From Solimonas soli DSM 21787 (GTDB lineage: Bacteria; Pseudomonadota; Gammaproteobacteria; Nevskiales; Nevskiaceae), in the NCBI RefSeq assembly GCF_000474945.1, contig NZ_KI440836.1:1-64000 (forward strand): a DNA stretch of 64,000 nucleotides, read 5' to 3'. This document shows, piece by piece, positions 22,713 to 32,091 of the stretch. Position 1 is the first letter of the stretch, and the number at the start of each line of letters is the position of its first letter. A model generated the notes under the pieces. The model was given only the letters and a program-made list of their open reading frames with translations. It did not search any database and was not told the origin of the DNA. The translations under genes and the position numbers were made by a program.

Positions 22713-23918
22713 TCAGGCCTGCAGCACCAGATCGACCCGCGCGTAGCGCCGCGAACCCACTTGCAGCAGGTATTGCTTGCCTGGCGAGAGAAGCAAGCCG
22801 CGGTCTTCGACGCGCTCCTGGTCGACGCGCACAGCGCGCTGATCGACCAGGCGGCTGCCTTCGGCGTTGCTCGCCACGAGACCGGCCTCCTTGAGCAGGC
22901 GGGCGATCGCCAAGCCGCCCGGCGGCGCGGCGACGCGGATTTCAGGGATGTGTTCGGGCAGCGAGCCCTGCGAAAACTGCGCGATGAACGCAGCCTTTGC
23001 CTCATCCCCGGCACCGGCGCCGTGAAAGCGCGAAACCAGTTCGACGCCCAGCGCCATCTTGACGTCGCGAGGATTGACGCCGCCGCTGACACTGCGCCGC
23101 AGCGCCTCGATCTCGGCGAGAGGACGGAACGACAGCAGCTCGTAATAGCGCCACATGAGCGTGTCGGACACCGACATGATCTTGCCGAACATCTCGTTCG
23201 GCGCGTCGTTGACGCCGATGTAGTTGCCGAGGCTCTTGGACATCTTCTGCACGCCGTCCAGGCCCTCGAGGATCGGCACGGTCATGATGCACTGCGGCTT
23301 CTGTCCTGCGTTTGCCTGCAGATGCCGGCCCATGAGCAGATTGAACTTCTGATCCGTGCCACCGAGTTCGACGTCCGCCTTGAGCGCGACCGAATCGTAC
23401 CCCTGCAGCAGCGGATACAGGAATTCGTGCACGGCAATCGATTGATTCGCCGCGTAGCGCTTGGCGAAATCGTCGCGCTCGAGCATGCGGGCGACGGTGT
23501 GCTGGGCCGCCAGGCGGATCATTCCTTCGGCGCCGAGCTTGTCGAGCCAGCGCGAGTTGAATTCGATCGTGGTGCGGTCCGGGTCAAGAATCTTGAAAAC
23601 CTGCTCCTTATAGGTCTGGGCGTTCTCTTCGACCTGTTCGCGCGTCAAGGGCTTGCGTGTTTCATTTTTTCCCGTCGGATCGCCGATCATTCCCGTGAAA
23701 TCACCGATCAGAAACACGGCTTCGTGGCCCGCCTCCTGGAAGGCACGCAATTTGTTAAGCAACAGCGTATGGCCAAGGTGCAGATCCTTGGCCGTCGGAT
23801 CGAATCCGGCCTTGATGCGCAGGCGCCGCCCTTCGATCTGGGCTGCGGTGAGCCGCGCGCGGAATTCCTCGGCGGGAATGATTTCGTCGGTGCCGCGTTC
23901 GAGCTCGGTGAAGTCCAT
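22713..23918 (-). CDS. tyrS: Tyrosyl-tRNA synthetase (TyrZ type)
   Basis: Charges tRNA-Tyr. 401 residues. Class I signatures are HLGHT (47–51, the HIGH box) and KMSKS, with a C-terminal S4 RNA-binding domain ([22 protein letters not shown]). The intact KMSKS marks the TyrZ branch rather than the E. coli TyrS form (KFGKT). The ATG at 23918 ([13 protein letters not shown]) is chosen; the frame extends 44 codons upstream without conservation. It lies between the rrn operon and the M23 gene as in many gammaproteobacteria. Confidence 0.96.
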   Translation of the reverse strand: MDFTELERGTDEIIPAEEFRARLTAAQIEGRRLRIKAGFDPTAKDLHLGHTLLLNKLRAFQEAGHEAVFLIGDFTGMIGDPTGKNETRKPLTREQVEENAQTYKEQVFKILDPDRTTIEFNSRWLDKLGAEGMIRLAAQHTVARMLERDDFAKRYAANQSIAVHEFLYPLLQGYDSVALKADVELGGTDQKFNLLMGRHLQANAGQKPQCIMTVPILEGLDGVQKMSKSLGNYIGVNDAPNEMFGKIMSVSDTLMWRYYELLSFRPLAEIEALRRSVSGGVNPRDVKMALGVELVSRFHGAGAGDEAKAAFIAQFSQGSLPEHIPEIRVAAPPGGLAIARLLKEAGLVASNAEGSRLVDQRAVRVDQERVEDRGLLLSPGKQYLLQVGSRRYARVDLVLQA

Positions 23919-24108
23919 GTGGATGTACGACAGGGAACTAAGCGATGATGGAAGAATCGAAGCGTAGATTCTGCTTGCAATGCCCCGGAAACTGTGTTTC
24001 CTTACGGCCCTAAGCAGCATCACAGCATAAATACAACGATATAGAAGCACACGTGGCTCGGATCGCGCGGTACAGCGCGGCCTCGATATCGTTTTTCAGG
24101 TTGAGAAG

Positions 24109-25491
24109 ATGAAAATTGATTATAGCCCAGCCGGGCTGGCCCCTCGCCGCGCGGCGCGGCGCTCTGTTTGGATGGCGACGGCGTGCATTTCGGTCCTGTC
24201 GATTGTCGCGATGCGCGAAGGCATTGCGACGCGCCAGGATGCGCTGCGCGATGCGGCCGGTGACGAAGCCGCAGCCGCGTTTTCGTCGCGCGCCGACAGC
24301 GCGTTCGATGCCGCCACGCAGGCCGCGACCGCCGACAGCCTGCAGGCTCCCGCCGCCAGCGAATGGACCACGGTCGTGGTCCGTCGTGGCGAAACCTTGT
24401 CGGATATCTTCGCCAAGCAGGACCTCGGCCTGTCCGAAGCCGTGGCGATCGTCGGTCTCGGCGGCGATGCCGCGCGACTGCGCAATCTGAAGGCCGGCGA
24501 CAAGCTCAGCCTGCGCAAGACCGAGGACGACCAGCTCGACGAGCTGAACTACGAGTTCGATGAAACGCACACGCTGCAGGTCCGTCGCTCGGACAACGGC
24601 TTCGAGTCGCTGACCATCGAGGCCGAGATCGAGCGCCATCCGGCGCAGCTGACTGGCGTCATCACCAGCTCGCTGTTCGCCGCCGCGCAGAAAGCCGGCC
24701 TGTCGAATCGCCTGGTGATGGAGCTCGCCGACATCTTCGGCTACGACATCGACTTCGCCCTCGACCTGCGCAGCGGCGACCGCTTCTCGGTCGTCTACGA
24801 TCAGCTCTACAAGGACGGCCAGAAACTGCGCGACGGCGACATCGTCGCCGCCGAGTTCGTGAACCAGGGCAAGACCTACCGCGCGATGCGCTACGTCGAT
24901 GCCGACGGCAACGCCACCTACTACACGCCCGAAGGCGAGTCGTTCCGCAAGGCCTTCATCCGTACGCCGGTCGACTTCATCCGCATCAGCTCCGGTTTCA
25001 GCCTCGGCCGCCGACATCCGATTCTCAATACCATCCGCGCCCACAAGGGCGTTGACTATGCGGCGGCGATCGGCACGCCGGTCCGCGCGACGGGTGATGG
25101 CATCGTCGACTTCGTCGGCGTGAAGAGCGGCTACGGCAACGTGGTGACGATCCGCCACGGCGCGAAGTATTCGACGCTGTACGGGCACCTCTCGCGCTTC
25201 CGGGCCGGACTCAAGGCCGGCCAGCGCGTCCGCCAGGGCCAGCTGATCGCCTATGTCGGCATGACCGGCCTCGCCACCGGCCCGCACCTGCACTACGAAT
25301 TCCGCGTCAACGGCGTACACCAGAATCCGCTGACCGTCGCCCTGCCACGCGCCAATCCCCTGCCGCGCAGCGTCGTCGCCCAGTGGCGCATGGACAACGC
25401 CACGGCACTGGCGCAGCTCGACGCGATGTCGCACTCGCAGCAGACCGCGCTGGCGACGCTAGCCGCGCCGCCGCCGGCCCTGCACGACTGA
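24109..25491 (+). CDS. mepM: M23 murein DD-endopeptidase (MepM-like)
   Basis: 460-residue periplasmic peptidoglycan hydrolase that cuts cross-links to allow wall growth. An N-terminal membrane anchor lies at about 20–36, then an OapA/LysM-like region (VVVRRGETLSDIFAKQDLGL, about 90–140), and an M23/LytM domain with zinc ligands His312 and Asp316 (HKGVDYAA) and His393/His395 (GPHLHYEF). All catalytic residues are present, so it should be active, unlike the EnvC-like protein elsewhere in the window. It is followed 4 bases later by anmK, so growth and recycling genes are linked. Confidence 0.92.
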   Translation: MKIDYSPAGLAPRRAARRSVWMATACISVLSIVAMREGIATRQDALRDAAGDEAAAAFSSRADSAFDAATQAATADSLQAPAASEWTTVVVRRGETLSDIFAKQDLGLSEAVAIVGLGGDAARLRNLKAGDKLSLRKTEDDQLDELNYEFDETHTLQVRRSDNGFESLTIEAEIERHPAQLTGVITSSLFAAAQKAGLSNRLVMELADIFGYDIDFALDLRSGDRFSVVYDQLYKDGQKLRDGDIVAAEFVNQGKTYRAMRYVDADGNATYYTPEGESFRKAFIRTPVDFIRISSGFSLGRRHPILNTIRAHKGVDYAAAIGTPVRATGDGIVDFVGVKSGYGNVVTIRHGAKYSTLYGHLSRFRAGLKAGQRVRQGQLIAYVGMTGLATGPHLHYEFRVNGVHQNPLTVALPRANPLPRSVVAQWRMDNATALAQLDAMSHSQQTALATLAAPPPALHD

Positions 25492-25495
25492 GCCG

Positions 25496-26605
25496 GTGTC
25501 CGGCGGGATCTGCGTCGGGCTGATCTCCGGCACCAGCCTCGACGCCGTCGACGCGGCCGCCTGCGAGTTCGATGCCGAAGGCCGCTGGCGGCGATTGCTG
25601 GGCACGCACAGCGAGTCCTATCCGTCCGCCTTGCGCCAGGAGCTGCTCGATCTGCAGCGCCGGCCGGATACGGCGATCACCCTGCGCGACGTCACGCGGC
25701 TCGACGCGGCGATCGGCGACTGCTTCGCACAGGCGGCGGCGCGTTTGCTCGAACAGCTGAGCCTGCGCCCGCCGGACGTCGACGCCATCGGCTCGCATGG
25801 TCAGACGGTCTTCCACGATCCGCTCACCATCCGCAGCAGCCTGCAGCTCGGCGATCCGAACCGCATTGCCGCGCGGACCGGCGTCCGCACCATCGCCGAC
25901 TTTCGTCGCGCCGATATGACGCACGGCGGCCAGGGCGCGCCGCTGATGCCGGCCTTCCATCAAGCCGTCTTCGGCGGCAGTCCCTGCGTGGTCGCCAATA
26001 TCGGCGGCATTTCCAACATCACGGTACTGGGTGCGGCGGACGCGCCGGTGTTCGGTTTCGATACCGGGCCGGGCAACGCCCTGCTCGACGACTGGATCCA
26101 GCGCGAAAAAGGTCTGGCGTACGATCGCGGCGGCGAATGGGCCCGCAGCGCCGAGGCGGATCGCGCACTTCTGGCCGCCTGCCTGCGCGATCCCTATCTG
26201 GCCCTGCCGCCGCCCAAGAGCACCGGCCGCGACTACTTCAATCTCGACTGGCTGGCGCGTCGCACAGATGCCCTGCCGGCGGACGCGGCGGTCATTCAGA
26301 GAACCCTGCTGGAATTGACCGTCGAGAGCCTGTCGCGGGCCATCGACGCCGAAGCCCCGAAAGCCCGCGAGCTATTCGTCTGCGGCGGCGGTGCGCGCAA
26401 TGGTTTTCTGATGGAGCGGCTGGCGCAGCGACTGCCGCGCCTGCGCGTGGCCGATACCTCGGCACGCGGACTGGATCCGGATTGGGTGGAAGCCGCCGGC
26501 TTCGCCTGGCTGGCGTGGCGAACGGCGCGCGGACGGCCCGGCAATCTGCCGTCGGTCACCGGCGCCGGGCGCGAAGTGGTGCTCGGCGGAATCTACGCGC
26601 CCTGA
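25496..26605 (+). CDS. anmK: Anhydro-N-acetylmuramic acid kinase
   Basis: 369-residue sugar kinase that opens and phosphorylates 1,6-anhydro-MurNAc during cell-wall recycling. It has LISGTSLDAVDAA at the N-terminus (the usual SGTSxDG with Ala for Gly), GSHGQTVFH, ANIGGISNITVL, DTGPGNALLDDW and VCGGGARN. Starts at GTG 25496, 4 bases after the M23 stop. It acts in the same recycling pathway as ampD at 35.4 kb. Confidence 0.95.
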   Translation: MSGGICVGLISGTSLDAVDAAACEFDAEGRWRRLLGTHSESYPSALRQELLDLQRRPDTAITLRDVTRLDAAIGDCFAQAAARLLEQLSLRPPDVDAIGSHGQTVFHDPLTIRSSLQLGDPNRIAARTGVRTIADFRRADMTHGGQGAPLMPAFHQAVFGGSPCVVANIGGISNITVLGAADAPVFGFDTGPGNALLDDWIQREKGLAYDRGGEWARSAEADRALLAACLRDPYLALPPPKSTGRDYFNLDWLARRTDALPADAAVIQRTLLELTVESLSRAIDAEAPKARELFVCGGGARNGFLMERLAQRLPRLRVADTSARGLDPDWVEAAGFAWLAWRTARGRPGNLPSVTGAGREVVLGGIYAP

Positions 26606-26653
26606 CGTCTTTTCCGCGCCGGCCGGGCCGCCGGATCCGCCCGAGTCTGCACG

Positions 26654-27010
26654 CTACACCGAGAACGAGTTGCCGCAGCCGCAGGTCGTCGAGGCGTTCG
26701 GATTGCGGATGACGAACTGCGCGCCTTCGACGCTTTCCTTGTAGTCGATCTCGGCGCCGGCGAGATACTGCACGCTCATCGGATCGACCAGTAGCGTGAC
26801 GCCGTTCCTGACCACCACGGTATCGTCGTCTTCGCGGCTCTTGTCGAACTTGAAGCCGTACTGGAAGCCGGAGCAGCCGCCGCCGGTGACGAACACGCGC
26901 AGCATCTGCTCACGGTCGTCTTCCTCGTCGAGCAGCTCGCGAACCTTGTTCGCCGCAGCCTCGGTAAAAATCACCGTCGCCTCGTCGGCGACCTCTGCCG
27001 TTTCGCTCAT
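26654..27010 (-). CDS. erpA: Iron–sulfur cluster insertion protein ErpA
   Basis: 118-residue A-type Fe–S carrier that delivers clusters to apoproteins, including isoprenoid-synthesis enzymes. The three cluster ligands are visible: Cys46 in TGGGCSGF and Cys110/Cys112 in [10 protein letters not shown]. Downstream of the bactofilin gene by 9 bases in the argC operon; convergent with anmK. Confidence 0.96.
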   Translation of the reverse strand: MSETAEVADEATVIFTEAAANKVRELLDEEDDREQMLRVFVTGGGCSGFQYGFKFDKSREDDDTVVVRNGVTLLVDPMSVQYLAGAEIDYKESVEGAQFVIRNPNASTTCGCGNSFSV

Positions 27011-27019
27011 GACCTCACC

Positions 27020-27481
27020 TCAGACGAGACCTTTGGCGCGGCGCGCTTCGCCGAGCTCGTCGTACATGCCGTCCACCGTGATCTCGACGTCGGCCGCTTG
27101 CTGCGCCATGGCCGTCTGGTGGACCAGCTGGCCGTTGACCTGCGCGCCGCCTTCCATCTCGATGATCTTGTAATACACATTGCCAGTGACGCGCGCCTTG
27201 GCCGCCAGCGTGATCTTGTCCGAGGCGTAGACGTCGCCCGTCACCGAGCCGTTCAACATGATATTGGGGACGCGCACGTCGCCTTCAATGGCGCCGCTGT
27301 CGCTGACCGACAGCGCGGCCTTGTCGCCGTTGGCGATCACCTTGCCCTTGACCTTGCCGTCGATATGCAGGCCGCCGGCGAAGCGGATGTCGCCGAGAAT
27401 CTCGGTCTGCCGGCCGATGAGCGTATCGACACCGGTCGTCGTGCTGCCGCCGCTCTTCACAGTGCTATTCCCGAATTTCAT
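27020..27481 (-). CDS. Bactofilin, polymer-forming cytoskeletal protein
   Basis: 153-residue bactofilin that forms nucleotide-independent filaments influencing cell shape or wall synthesis. The core beta-helix repeats are visible (GLHIDGKVKGKVIANGDKAA, GAIEGDVRVPNIMLNGSVTG), flanked by short polar tails. The start at 27481 (MKFGNSTVKSGG) overlaps the upstream gene by 17 bases. The upstream membrane protein in the same operon is a possible partner, as M23 and coiled-coil proteins often are for bactofilins. Confidence 0.92.
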   Translation of the reverse strand: MKFGNSTVKSGGSTTTGVDTLIGRQTEILGDIRFAGGLHIDGKVKGKVIANGDKAALSVSDSGAIEGDVRVPNIMLNGSVTGDVYASDKITLAAKARVTGNVYYKIIEMEGGAQVNGQLVHQTAMAQQAADVEITVDGMYDELGEARRAKGLV

Positions 27482-28235
27482 GGAGCCCTTCCTCGTCGTC
27501 GAGCACGCGTTGCCAGTCGAAGCCCTCTTCAGTCTGCGGCGCACCGTCGGTCGATGGCACCAGCGCGACCAGGACACGGCCCGGTGCGAAACCGTCCGGA
27601 AGCTGGAACTCGCCACTGAACTCTTCGAAATACTTCAGCGAAAATAGCAGATTCTGCGCCACCGCAGGCGCCAGCTCGCGTAGGGAAATGCGCCGTTCGG
27701 CACCTGCGCTGCGGCCCACGATCGTCAGCTCGACATGGCCGCCGATGCGCTTTTCGTGGCGAACCGACTGGATCAGGGTCAGGAAGAAGCGATAGGCGTT
27801 GCGGCGGCCCTTGATCGCCCCGAGCCGCAATTCCTGCACGCGCACGCCGGCGCGCGCCTGGTCCGGCGCGGCGATGCCGCGGTAGAACGCGACCTGCTCG
27901 CGCAGCTCCGAAGTCTCGGCTTGCAGATCGGTGAGCGACTTGCGCACGCTGTCGCAGGCCTGCGTATCGATTTGCGTCGAGCGCTTCACGTAGGCGAGCT
28001 GCTGGCGCAGGTCCTCGGCTTCCGAGCGCGCCGCGCGCAGCTCGTGCGCCAGCCGGCGACGCTCGGCGCGCAGCTGCTCGGCTTCCGTCTGCGCCCTTTC
28101 GAAATCGCTGACCGTGGTGGCGCGCGTGTAGCTGTACAGCGCCCAGGCGGCGAGCGCGAGCAGCACCGTCGAACCGGCAACGATCGCCGGCTTGCGCCAG
28201 GGCCGGTGCCGATGGATGACGATCTTGTGCTGCAC
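27465..28235 (-). CDS. DUF6776-family membrane protein with coiled coil
   Basis: 256 residues. A short basic N-terminus, one transmembrane helix (about 18–36, IVAGSTVLLALAAWALYSY), a long coiled coil (about 45–120, rich in Glu/Arg/Ala/Leu heptads), then a conserved C-terminal beta domain. No enzyme motif. It is consistently encoded beside bactofilin genes in gammaproteobacteria, so a role in bactofilin anchoring is plausible inference. Overlaps bactofilin and follows argC by 17 bases. Confidence 0.8.
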   Translation of the reverse strand: MQHKIVIHRHRPWRKPAIVAGSTVLLALAAWALYSYTRATTVSDFERAQTEAEQLRAERRRLAHELRAARSEAEDLRQQLAYVKRSTQIDTQACDSVRKSLTDLQAETSELREQVAFYRGIAAPDQARAGVRVQELRLGAIKGRRNAYRFFLTLIQSVRHEKRIGGHVELTIVGRSAGAERRISLRELAPAVAQNLLFSLKYFEEFSGEFQLPDGFAPGRVLVALVPSTDGAPQTEEGFDWQRVLDDEEGLHEIRE

Positions 28236-28252
28236 GCCCGACCGTCAGCGGT

Positions 28253-29299
28253 TCATGGCGCCAGCGGCGCAGCCTGCAGGCCCAGACGCTCGTCGAGGCC
28301 GAACATCAGGTTGAAGTTCTGCACCGCCTGGCCCGAGGCGCCCTTGACCAGGTTGTCGATCACCGACAGCACGATCACGGTCTTGCGATCGGCGGCGAGA
28401 TGCACGGCGATGCGGCAGAGATTGCCGCCGCGCACGCCGCGCGTTTCCGGATGGTCGCCGGCCGGCGCGACGTCGACGAACGGCTCGCTGGCGTAGCGCT
28501 GCTCGAAGAGTTTCTGCAGGTCCAGCTCCGGCCGCGTCAGGCGCGCGTAGATCGTCGCGTGAATGCCACGGATCAGCGGCAGCAGATGCGGCACGAAGGT
28601 CAGGCCCACCGGCTGCCCGGCGATGTCCGCCACGCCCTGCAGGATTTCCGGGCTGTGGCGGTGGCCGGGCACGCCATAGGCCTTGAACGAATCCGCGGCT
28701 TCGCAGAACAAGGAGCCGGTCTTCGCCTCGCGGCCGGCGCCGCTGACGCCCGACTTGCAGTCGGCGATCAGCCCGTCGAACTCGATGGCGTGTGCCTCGA
28801 GCAGCGGCAGCAGGCCGAGCTGCACCGCCGTCGGATAGCAGCCCGGATTGCCGACGACACGCGCCTTGCGGATTGCCTCGCGGTTCACTTCCGGCAGGCC
28901 GTAGACCGCTTCGGCCAGAAGATCCGGGCACGTGTGATCGAGCTTGTACCAGTCCTTGAACACCGCGGTGTCGCGCAGGCGGAAGTCGGCCGACAGGTCG
29001 ATCACCTTGACGCCGCGCGCCACCAGTTCCGGCGCCATCTGCATCGCCGTGCCGTGCGGCGTGGCGAAGAACACGGCGTCGCACCGGGCCAGCTCGCCCA
29101 CGTCCGGCGCACGGAAGGCCAGATCGGTGTAGCCACGCAGATGCGGGAACAGCGCGTCGGCGCGCAGCCCGCTCTCCTTGCGCGACGTCAGCATCGCGAC
29201 GTGCACCTGCGGATGCTGCGCGAACAAGCGCAGCAGTTCGGCGCCGGTGTATCCGGTCCCGCCGACGATACCGACCTTGATCTTGCCAACTTGCGACAC
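28253..29299 (-). CDS. argC: N-acetyl-gamma-glutamyl-phosphate reductase
   Basis: 348-residue NADPH-dependent enzyme of arginine synthesis. It has the Rossmann motif [16 protein letters not shown], the catalytic Cys154 in NPGCYPTA, and HRHSPEI. Normal length. First gene of the argC–DUF6776–bactofilin–erpA operon; divergent from hemJ with an 85-base gap that carries a CATAAT element for hemJ. Confidence 0.96.
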   Translation of the reverse strand: MSQVGKIKVGIVGGTGYTGAELLRLFAQHPQVHVAMLTSRKESGLRADALFPHLRGYTDLAFRAPDVGELARCDAVFFATPHGTAMQMAPELVARGVKVIDLSADFRLRDTAVFKDWYKLDHTCPDLLAEAVYGLPEVNREAIRKARVVGNPGCYPTAVQLGLLPLLEAHAIEFDGLIADCKSGVSGAGREAKTGSLFCEAADSFKAYGVPGHRHSPEILQGVADIAGQPVGLTFVPHLLPLIRGIHATIYARLTRPELDLQKLFEQRYASEPFVDVAPAGDHPETRGVRGGNLCRIAVHLAADRKTVIVLSVIDNLVKGASGQAVQNFNLMFGLDERLGLQAAPLAP

Positions 29300-29384
29300 G
29301 GGATTTGCTCAGGGGACGCTGGGGGCGGCCATAATAGTCGATCGCCATCCGGCGATCCCGCCTCGCCGCCACGGACTCTTCGCC

Positions 29385-29810
29385 ATGCTGCCGCTCTGGC
29401 TCAAAGCCTTTCACCTCTTTTTCGTCATCGCCTGGTTCGTCGGCCTGTTCTATCTGCCGCGGCTGTTCGTCTACCACACCGAGGTCAGCGACGAGGCCGG
29501 CCACGCGCGCTTCTGCGCCATGGAGCGGCGTCTCTACGCGATGACGACGATCGGCATGGTCGGCACCTGGCTGCTCGGCATCGGCCTCTTGCTCGCCGGC
29601 CCGGAGATCTATCTCAAGTCCGGCTGGCTGCACGCCAAGCTGACGCTGGTTCTGGCGCTGTCGGGCTATCACGGCTGGCTGAAGACACGCATCCGCGCCT
29701 TCGCCGAGCGGCGCAACACCAGGACCGCGAAGTTCTACCGGCTGATGAACGAGCTGCCGACGGTACTGCTGCTGATCATCCTGATCCTGGTGGTCGTGAA
29801 ACCGTTCTGA
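29385..29810 (+). CDS. hemJ: Protoporphyrinogen IX oxidase HemJ
   Basis: 141-residue inner-membrane heme-synthesis enzyme (UPF0093). Four hydrophobic helices; conserved His in KAFHLFFVIAWFVGLFYLPR and the KLTLVLALSGYH segment. Start at 29385 (MLPLWLKAFH), matching family N-termini. Followed by a bidirectional terminator. Confidence 0.92.
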   Translation: MLPLWLKAFHLFFVIAWFVGLFYLPRLFVYHTEVSDEAGHARFCAMERRLYAMTTIGMVGTWLLGIGLLLAGPEIYLKSGWLHAKLTLVLALSGYHGWLKTRIRAFAERRNTRTAKFYRLMNELPTVLLLIILILVVVKPF

Positions 29811-29828
29811 AGCGCGCCGCTCGCCAAC

Positions 29829-29857
29829 GAAAAAGCCCCGCCATGCGGGGCTTTTTT
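29829..29857. terminator. Bidirectional terminator between hemJ and bfr
   Basis: AAAAAGCCCCG CCAT CGGGGC-type stem flanked by A5 and T6 runs, usable on both strands between convergent hemJ and bfr. Confidence 0.9.
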
Positions 29858-29872
29858 CCTGCGCTGCGCGAG

Positions 29873-30355
29873 TCAGGAGCCGCCGATCTCGCCGACGCCG
29901 AGCTGCATGTAGTTCTGCACGCCGATCTTCTCGATCAGGCCGAGCTGCTCCTCGATCCAGTCGATGTGTTCTTCTTCGCTCTTCTGGATCTCGACGAACA
30001 GCTCGCGCGTCACGTAGTCGCCGACTTTCTCGCAATGCGCGATCGCATCCTTGTAGAGCGGATGCGCTTCCTTCTCGAGCCGCAGATCGCACTCGAGCAA
30101 TTCCTTGATGTCCTCGCCGATGTACAGCTTGCCGAGGTCCTGCAGGTTCGGCAGGCCTTCGAGGAAAAGGATGCGCGCGATCAGCTTGTCCGCGTGCTTC
30201 ATCTCGTCGATCGACTCGTGGTACTCGTGCTTCTCGAGCTTCTTGAGCCCCCAGTTGCCGAGCATGCGTGCGTGCAGGAAGTACTGGTTGATCGCGGTCA
30301 ACTCGTTCTTCAGGCCGAGGTTCAGATATTCGAGTACCTTGGGATCGCCGCGCAT
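29873..30355 (-). CDS. bfr: Bacterioferritin
   Basis: 160-residue heme-containing iron-storage ferritin forming 24-mers. Ferroxidase ligands Glu18, Glu51, His54, Glu94, Glu127 and His130 are present, and the heme ligand Met52 is in DEMKHADK. I choose ATG 30355 ([11 protein letters not shown]) over 30361 because it restores family numbering and places the GGAG ribosome site 8 bases upstream. A TATACT -10 lies at 30387–30392. The bfd gene lies upstream, with a terminator downstream. Confidence 0.96.
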   Translation of the reverse strand: MRGDPKVLEYLNLGLKNELTAINQYFLHARMLGNWGLKKLEKHEYHESIDEMKHADKLIARILFLEGLPNLQDLGKLYIGEDIKELLECDLRLEKEAHPLYKDAIAHCEKVGDYVTRELFVEIQKSEEEHIDWIEEQLGLIEKIGVQNYMQLGVGEIGGS

Positions 30356-30492
30356 GTCCATTGCTCCGTGTCGAGGGATGGCGGGCAGTATAGGGAGCGC
30401 GACGGAGCGGTGACGAAACGTCTTGAAGAACCGTTCCGATTTGCGTCAAGGCGCGTCGCGCGCAGGGCGCGCGGCGCAGGCGCCCCAAGGCG

Positions 30493-30717
30493 CTATGCCG
30501 GCGCGAAAGCCGCCGTCAGCGCGGACAGCGGCATCGCGTCCTGGCTGCGCTCGCGCAACGCGGCGCCGAGCAGCTCGCGCGCCTGCGGCACGCACTTGCC
30601 GCAACAGGTCCCGAGACCGTGCCCGCGCGCCAGCTCGCGCAGGCTCGACACGCCGTCCTCGTGGACGGCGCGGCGGATCGTGCGATCGGAGACAGCTTTG
30701 CAGACGCAAACGTACAT
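30493..30717 (-). CDS. bfd: Bacterioferritin-associated ferredoxin
   Basis: 74-residue [2Fe-2S] protein that reduces bacterioferritin to release stored iron. The four Cys are in YVCVCKAVSD and GTCCGKC. The start at 30717 (MYVCVCKA) is the conserved one. A Fur-box-like sequence overlaps its promoter, as expected for a gene induced by iron limitation. Adjacent to bfr but separately promoted. Confidence 0.94.
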   Translation of the reverse strand: MYVCVCKAVSDRTIRRAVHEDGVSSLRELARGHGLGTCCGKCVPQARELLGAALRERSQDAMPLSALTAAFAPA

Positions 30718-30723
30718 GGCGCC

Positions 30724-30752
30724 ATCGTCCCGTAAATGAGAATCCATGTCAA
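30724..30752 (-). promoter_or_regulatory. bfd promoter with Fur-box-like operator
   Basis: Minus-strand -35 TTGACA (30747–30752), 17-bp spacer and -10-like GACGAT (30724–30729). The sequence GTAAATGAGAATCCATGTC (30732–30750, plus strand) matches 13 of 19 positions of the Fur consensus GATAATGATAATCATTATC and overlaps the -35 and spacer. The -10 ends 6 bases before the ATG. Confidence 0.6.
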
Positions 30753-30796
30753 CAGACTTGGAATCTCGTTTGCAGGCATGCGGTGCAGCGCGCGGT

Positions 30797-31309
30797 TCAG
30801 AATCCCTGAACGGGAACGACGACGGCCTGCGGGGGCGGTCCGCTCAGTACCCCGGCGAGCTCGCGCAAGGCGGAGTGATAGACCTCGCGCTTGAAATCGA
30901 CCACCTCGTCGAGCGGCAGCCAGTAGTCCACCCAGCGCCAGCCGTCGAATTCCGGCTTGTCGCTGGTATCGAGCCGCACGGCGGTGTCGGCGGCGACCAG
31001 ACGCAGCGCGAACCACTTCTGTTTCTGGCCGATGCAGACGCGGCCGCGGGAGCGGCGCAGGTAGCGGTTCGGCAGGCGGTAGCGCAGCCAGCCGGTCGTG
31101 ACGCCGAGGATCTGCACATCGTCGCGCGACAGGCCGAGCTCCTCGCCCAGTTCGCGGAACAGCGCCTGTTCCGGCCTTTCGCCGCGCTGGATGCCGCCCT
31201 GCGGGAACTGCCAGGCGTCCTGGCCGATGCGCTTGGCCCACAGCAGCTTGCCCTCGGCATTGCTCAGGACAATGCCGACATTCGGCCTAAATCCGTCTGC
31301 ATCAATCAC
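30797..31309 (-). CDS. rppH: RNA pyrophosphohydrolase
   Basis: 170-residue Nudix enzyme that removes pyrophosphate from mRNA 5' ends to trigger decay. The family N-terminus (V/M)[14 protein letters not shown] sets the start at GTG 31309. Nudix box: [20 protein letters not shown]. Divergent from the HAD phosphatase gene, a common neighbour pair. Confidence 0.95.
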   Translation of the reverse strand: MIDADGFRPNVGIVLSNAEGKLLWAKRIGQDAWQFPQGGIQRGERPEQALFRELGEELGLSRDDVQILGVTTGWLRYRLPNRYLRRSRGRVCIGQKQKWFALRLVAADTAVRLDTSDKPEFDGWRWVDYWLPLDEVVDFKREVYHSALRELAGVLSGPPPQAVVVPVQGF

Positions 31310-31431
31310 TTGGGCACGAGAACGGGCGAAGTTTGAAAGGATTGTTCCACAAGCGCCGATCGCCCAGCAATGCGCGGCTGCTATCCTGCGCGGCCCCGCC
31401 GTCGCCATCCGCCCGGAGCGTCATCCATCCC

Positions 31432-32088
31432 ATGCGCCGCCTCGCCGTCTTCGATCTCGACCATACCCTGCTGGCCAGCGACAGCGACCATCTCTGGGGC
31501 CGCTGGATGATCGAGAACGGCATCGTCGACGCCGAGCGTTACGCGCGCGAGAACGAACGCTTCTACGCCCTGTACACCGCCGGCACGCTCGACATCCACG
31601 AGTACGCGGCGTTCAGCCTGCGTCCGCTCGTCGAGCAGCCGCTGGAGCGGATGCTGGCCTTGCGCGAGCGCTTCGTCGCCGAATGGGTCGCGCCGATCGT
31701 CGCGCCCGGCGCGCCGGGCCTGCTCGAGAAGCATCGCGCGCAGGGCGACGAGCTGCTGATCACCACGGCGACCAGCCGCTTCATCACCGAGCCGATCGCC
31801 GCCCTGCTCGGCGTGTCGAACCTGATCGCCACCGACGCGGAGATCGTCGACGGCCGCTACACCGGGCGCATCGCCGGCATTCCGAACTTCCAGGGCGGCA
31901 AGGTCGAGCGTCTGCGCCGCTGGCTCGCCGCACAACCGGAGCCATACGCGCATCTGACCGCCTACAGCGATTCGCGCAACGACATCCCGCTGCTCGAGGA
32001 GGCGCAGTCCGCGGTCGCGGTCGATCCGGACAATGTGCTACGCGCCACGGCGGAACGCCGCGGCTGGGCGATCATCAGCCTGCGCTGA
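31432..32088 (+). CDS. HAD-IB family phosphatase (SerB-like)
   Basis: 218-residue HAD phosphatase. It has the nucleophile motif FDLDHTLL (Asp8, Asp10), motif II TTATSRF, and motif III–IV KVERLRRW...YSDSRNDIPLLE. It is the CicA/SerB-type subfamily often encoded beside rppH; substrate may be a phosphomonoester, not established. A TATCCT -10-like element lies about 45 bases upstream in the shared promoter region. Confidence 0.88.
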   Translation: MRRLAVFDLDHTLLASDSDHLWGRWMIENGIVDAERYARENERFYALYTAGTLDIHEYAAFSLRPLVEQPLERMLALRERFVAEWVAPIVAPGAPGLLEKHRAQGDELLITTATSRFITEPIAALLGVSNLIATDAEIVDGRYTGRIAGIPNFQGGKVERLRRWLAAQPEPYAHLTAYSDSRNDIPLLEEAQSAVAVDPDNVLRATAERRGWAIISLR

Positions 32089-32091
32089 AGC

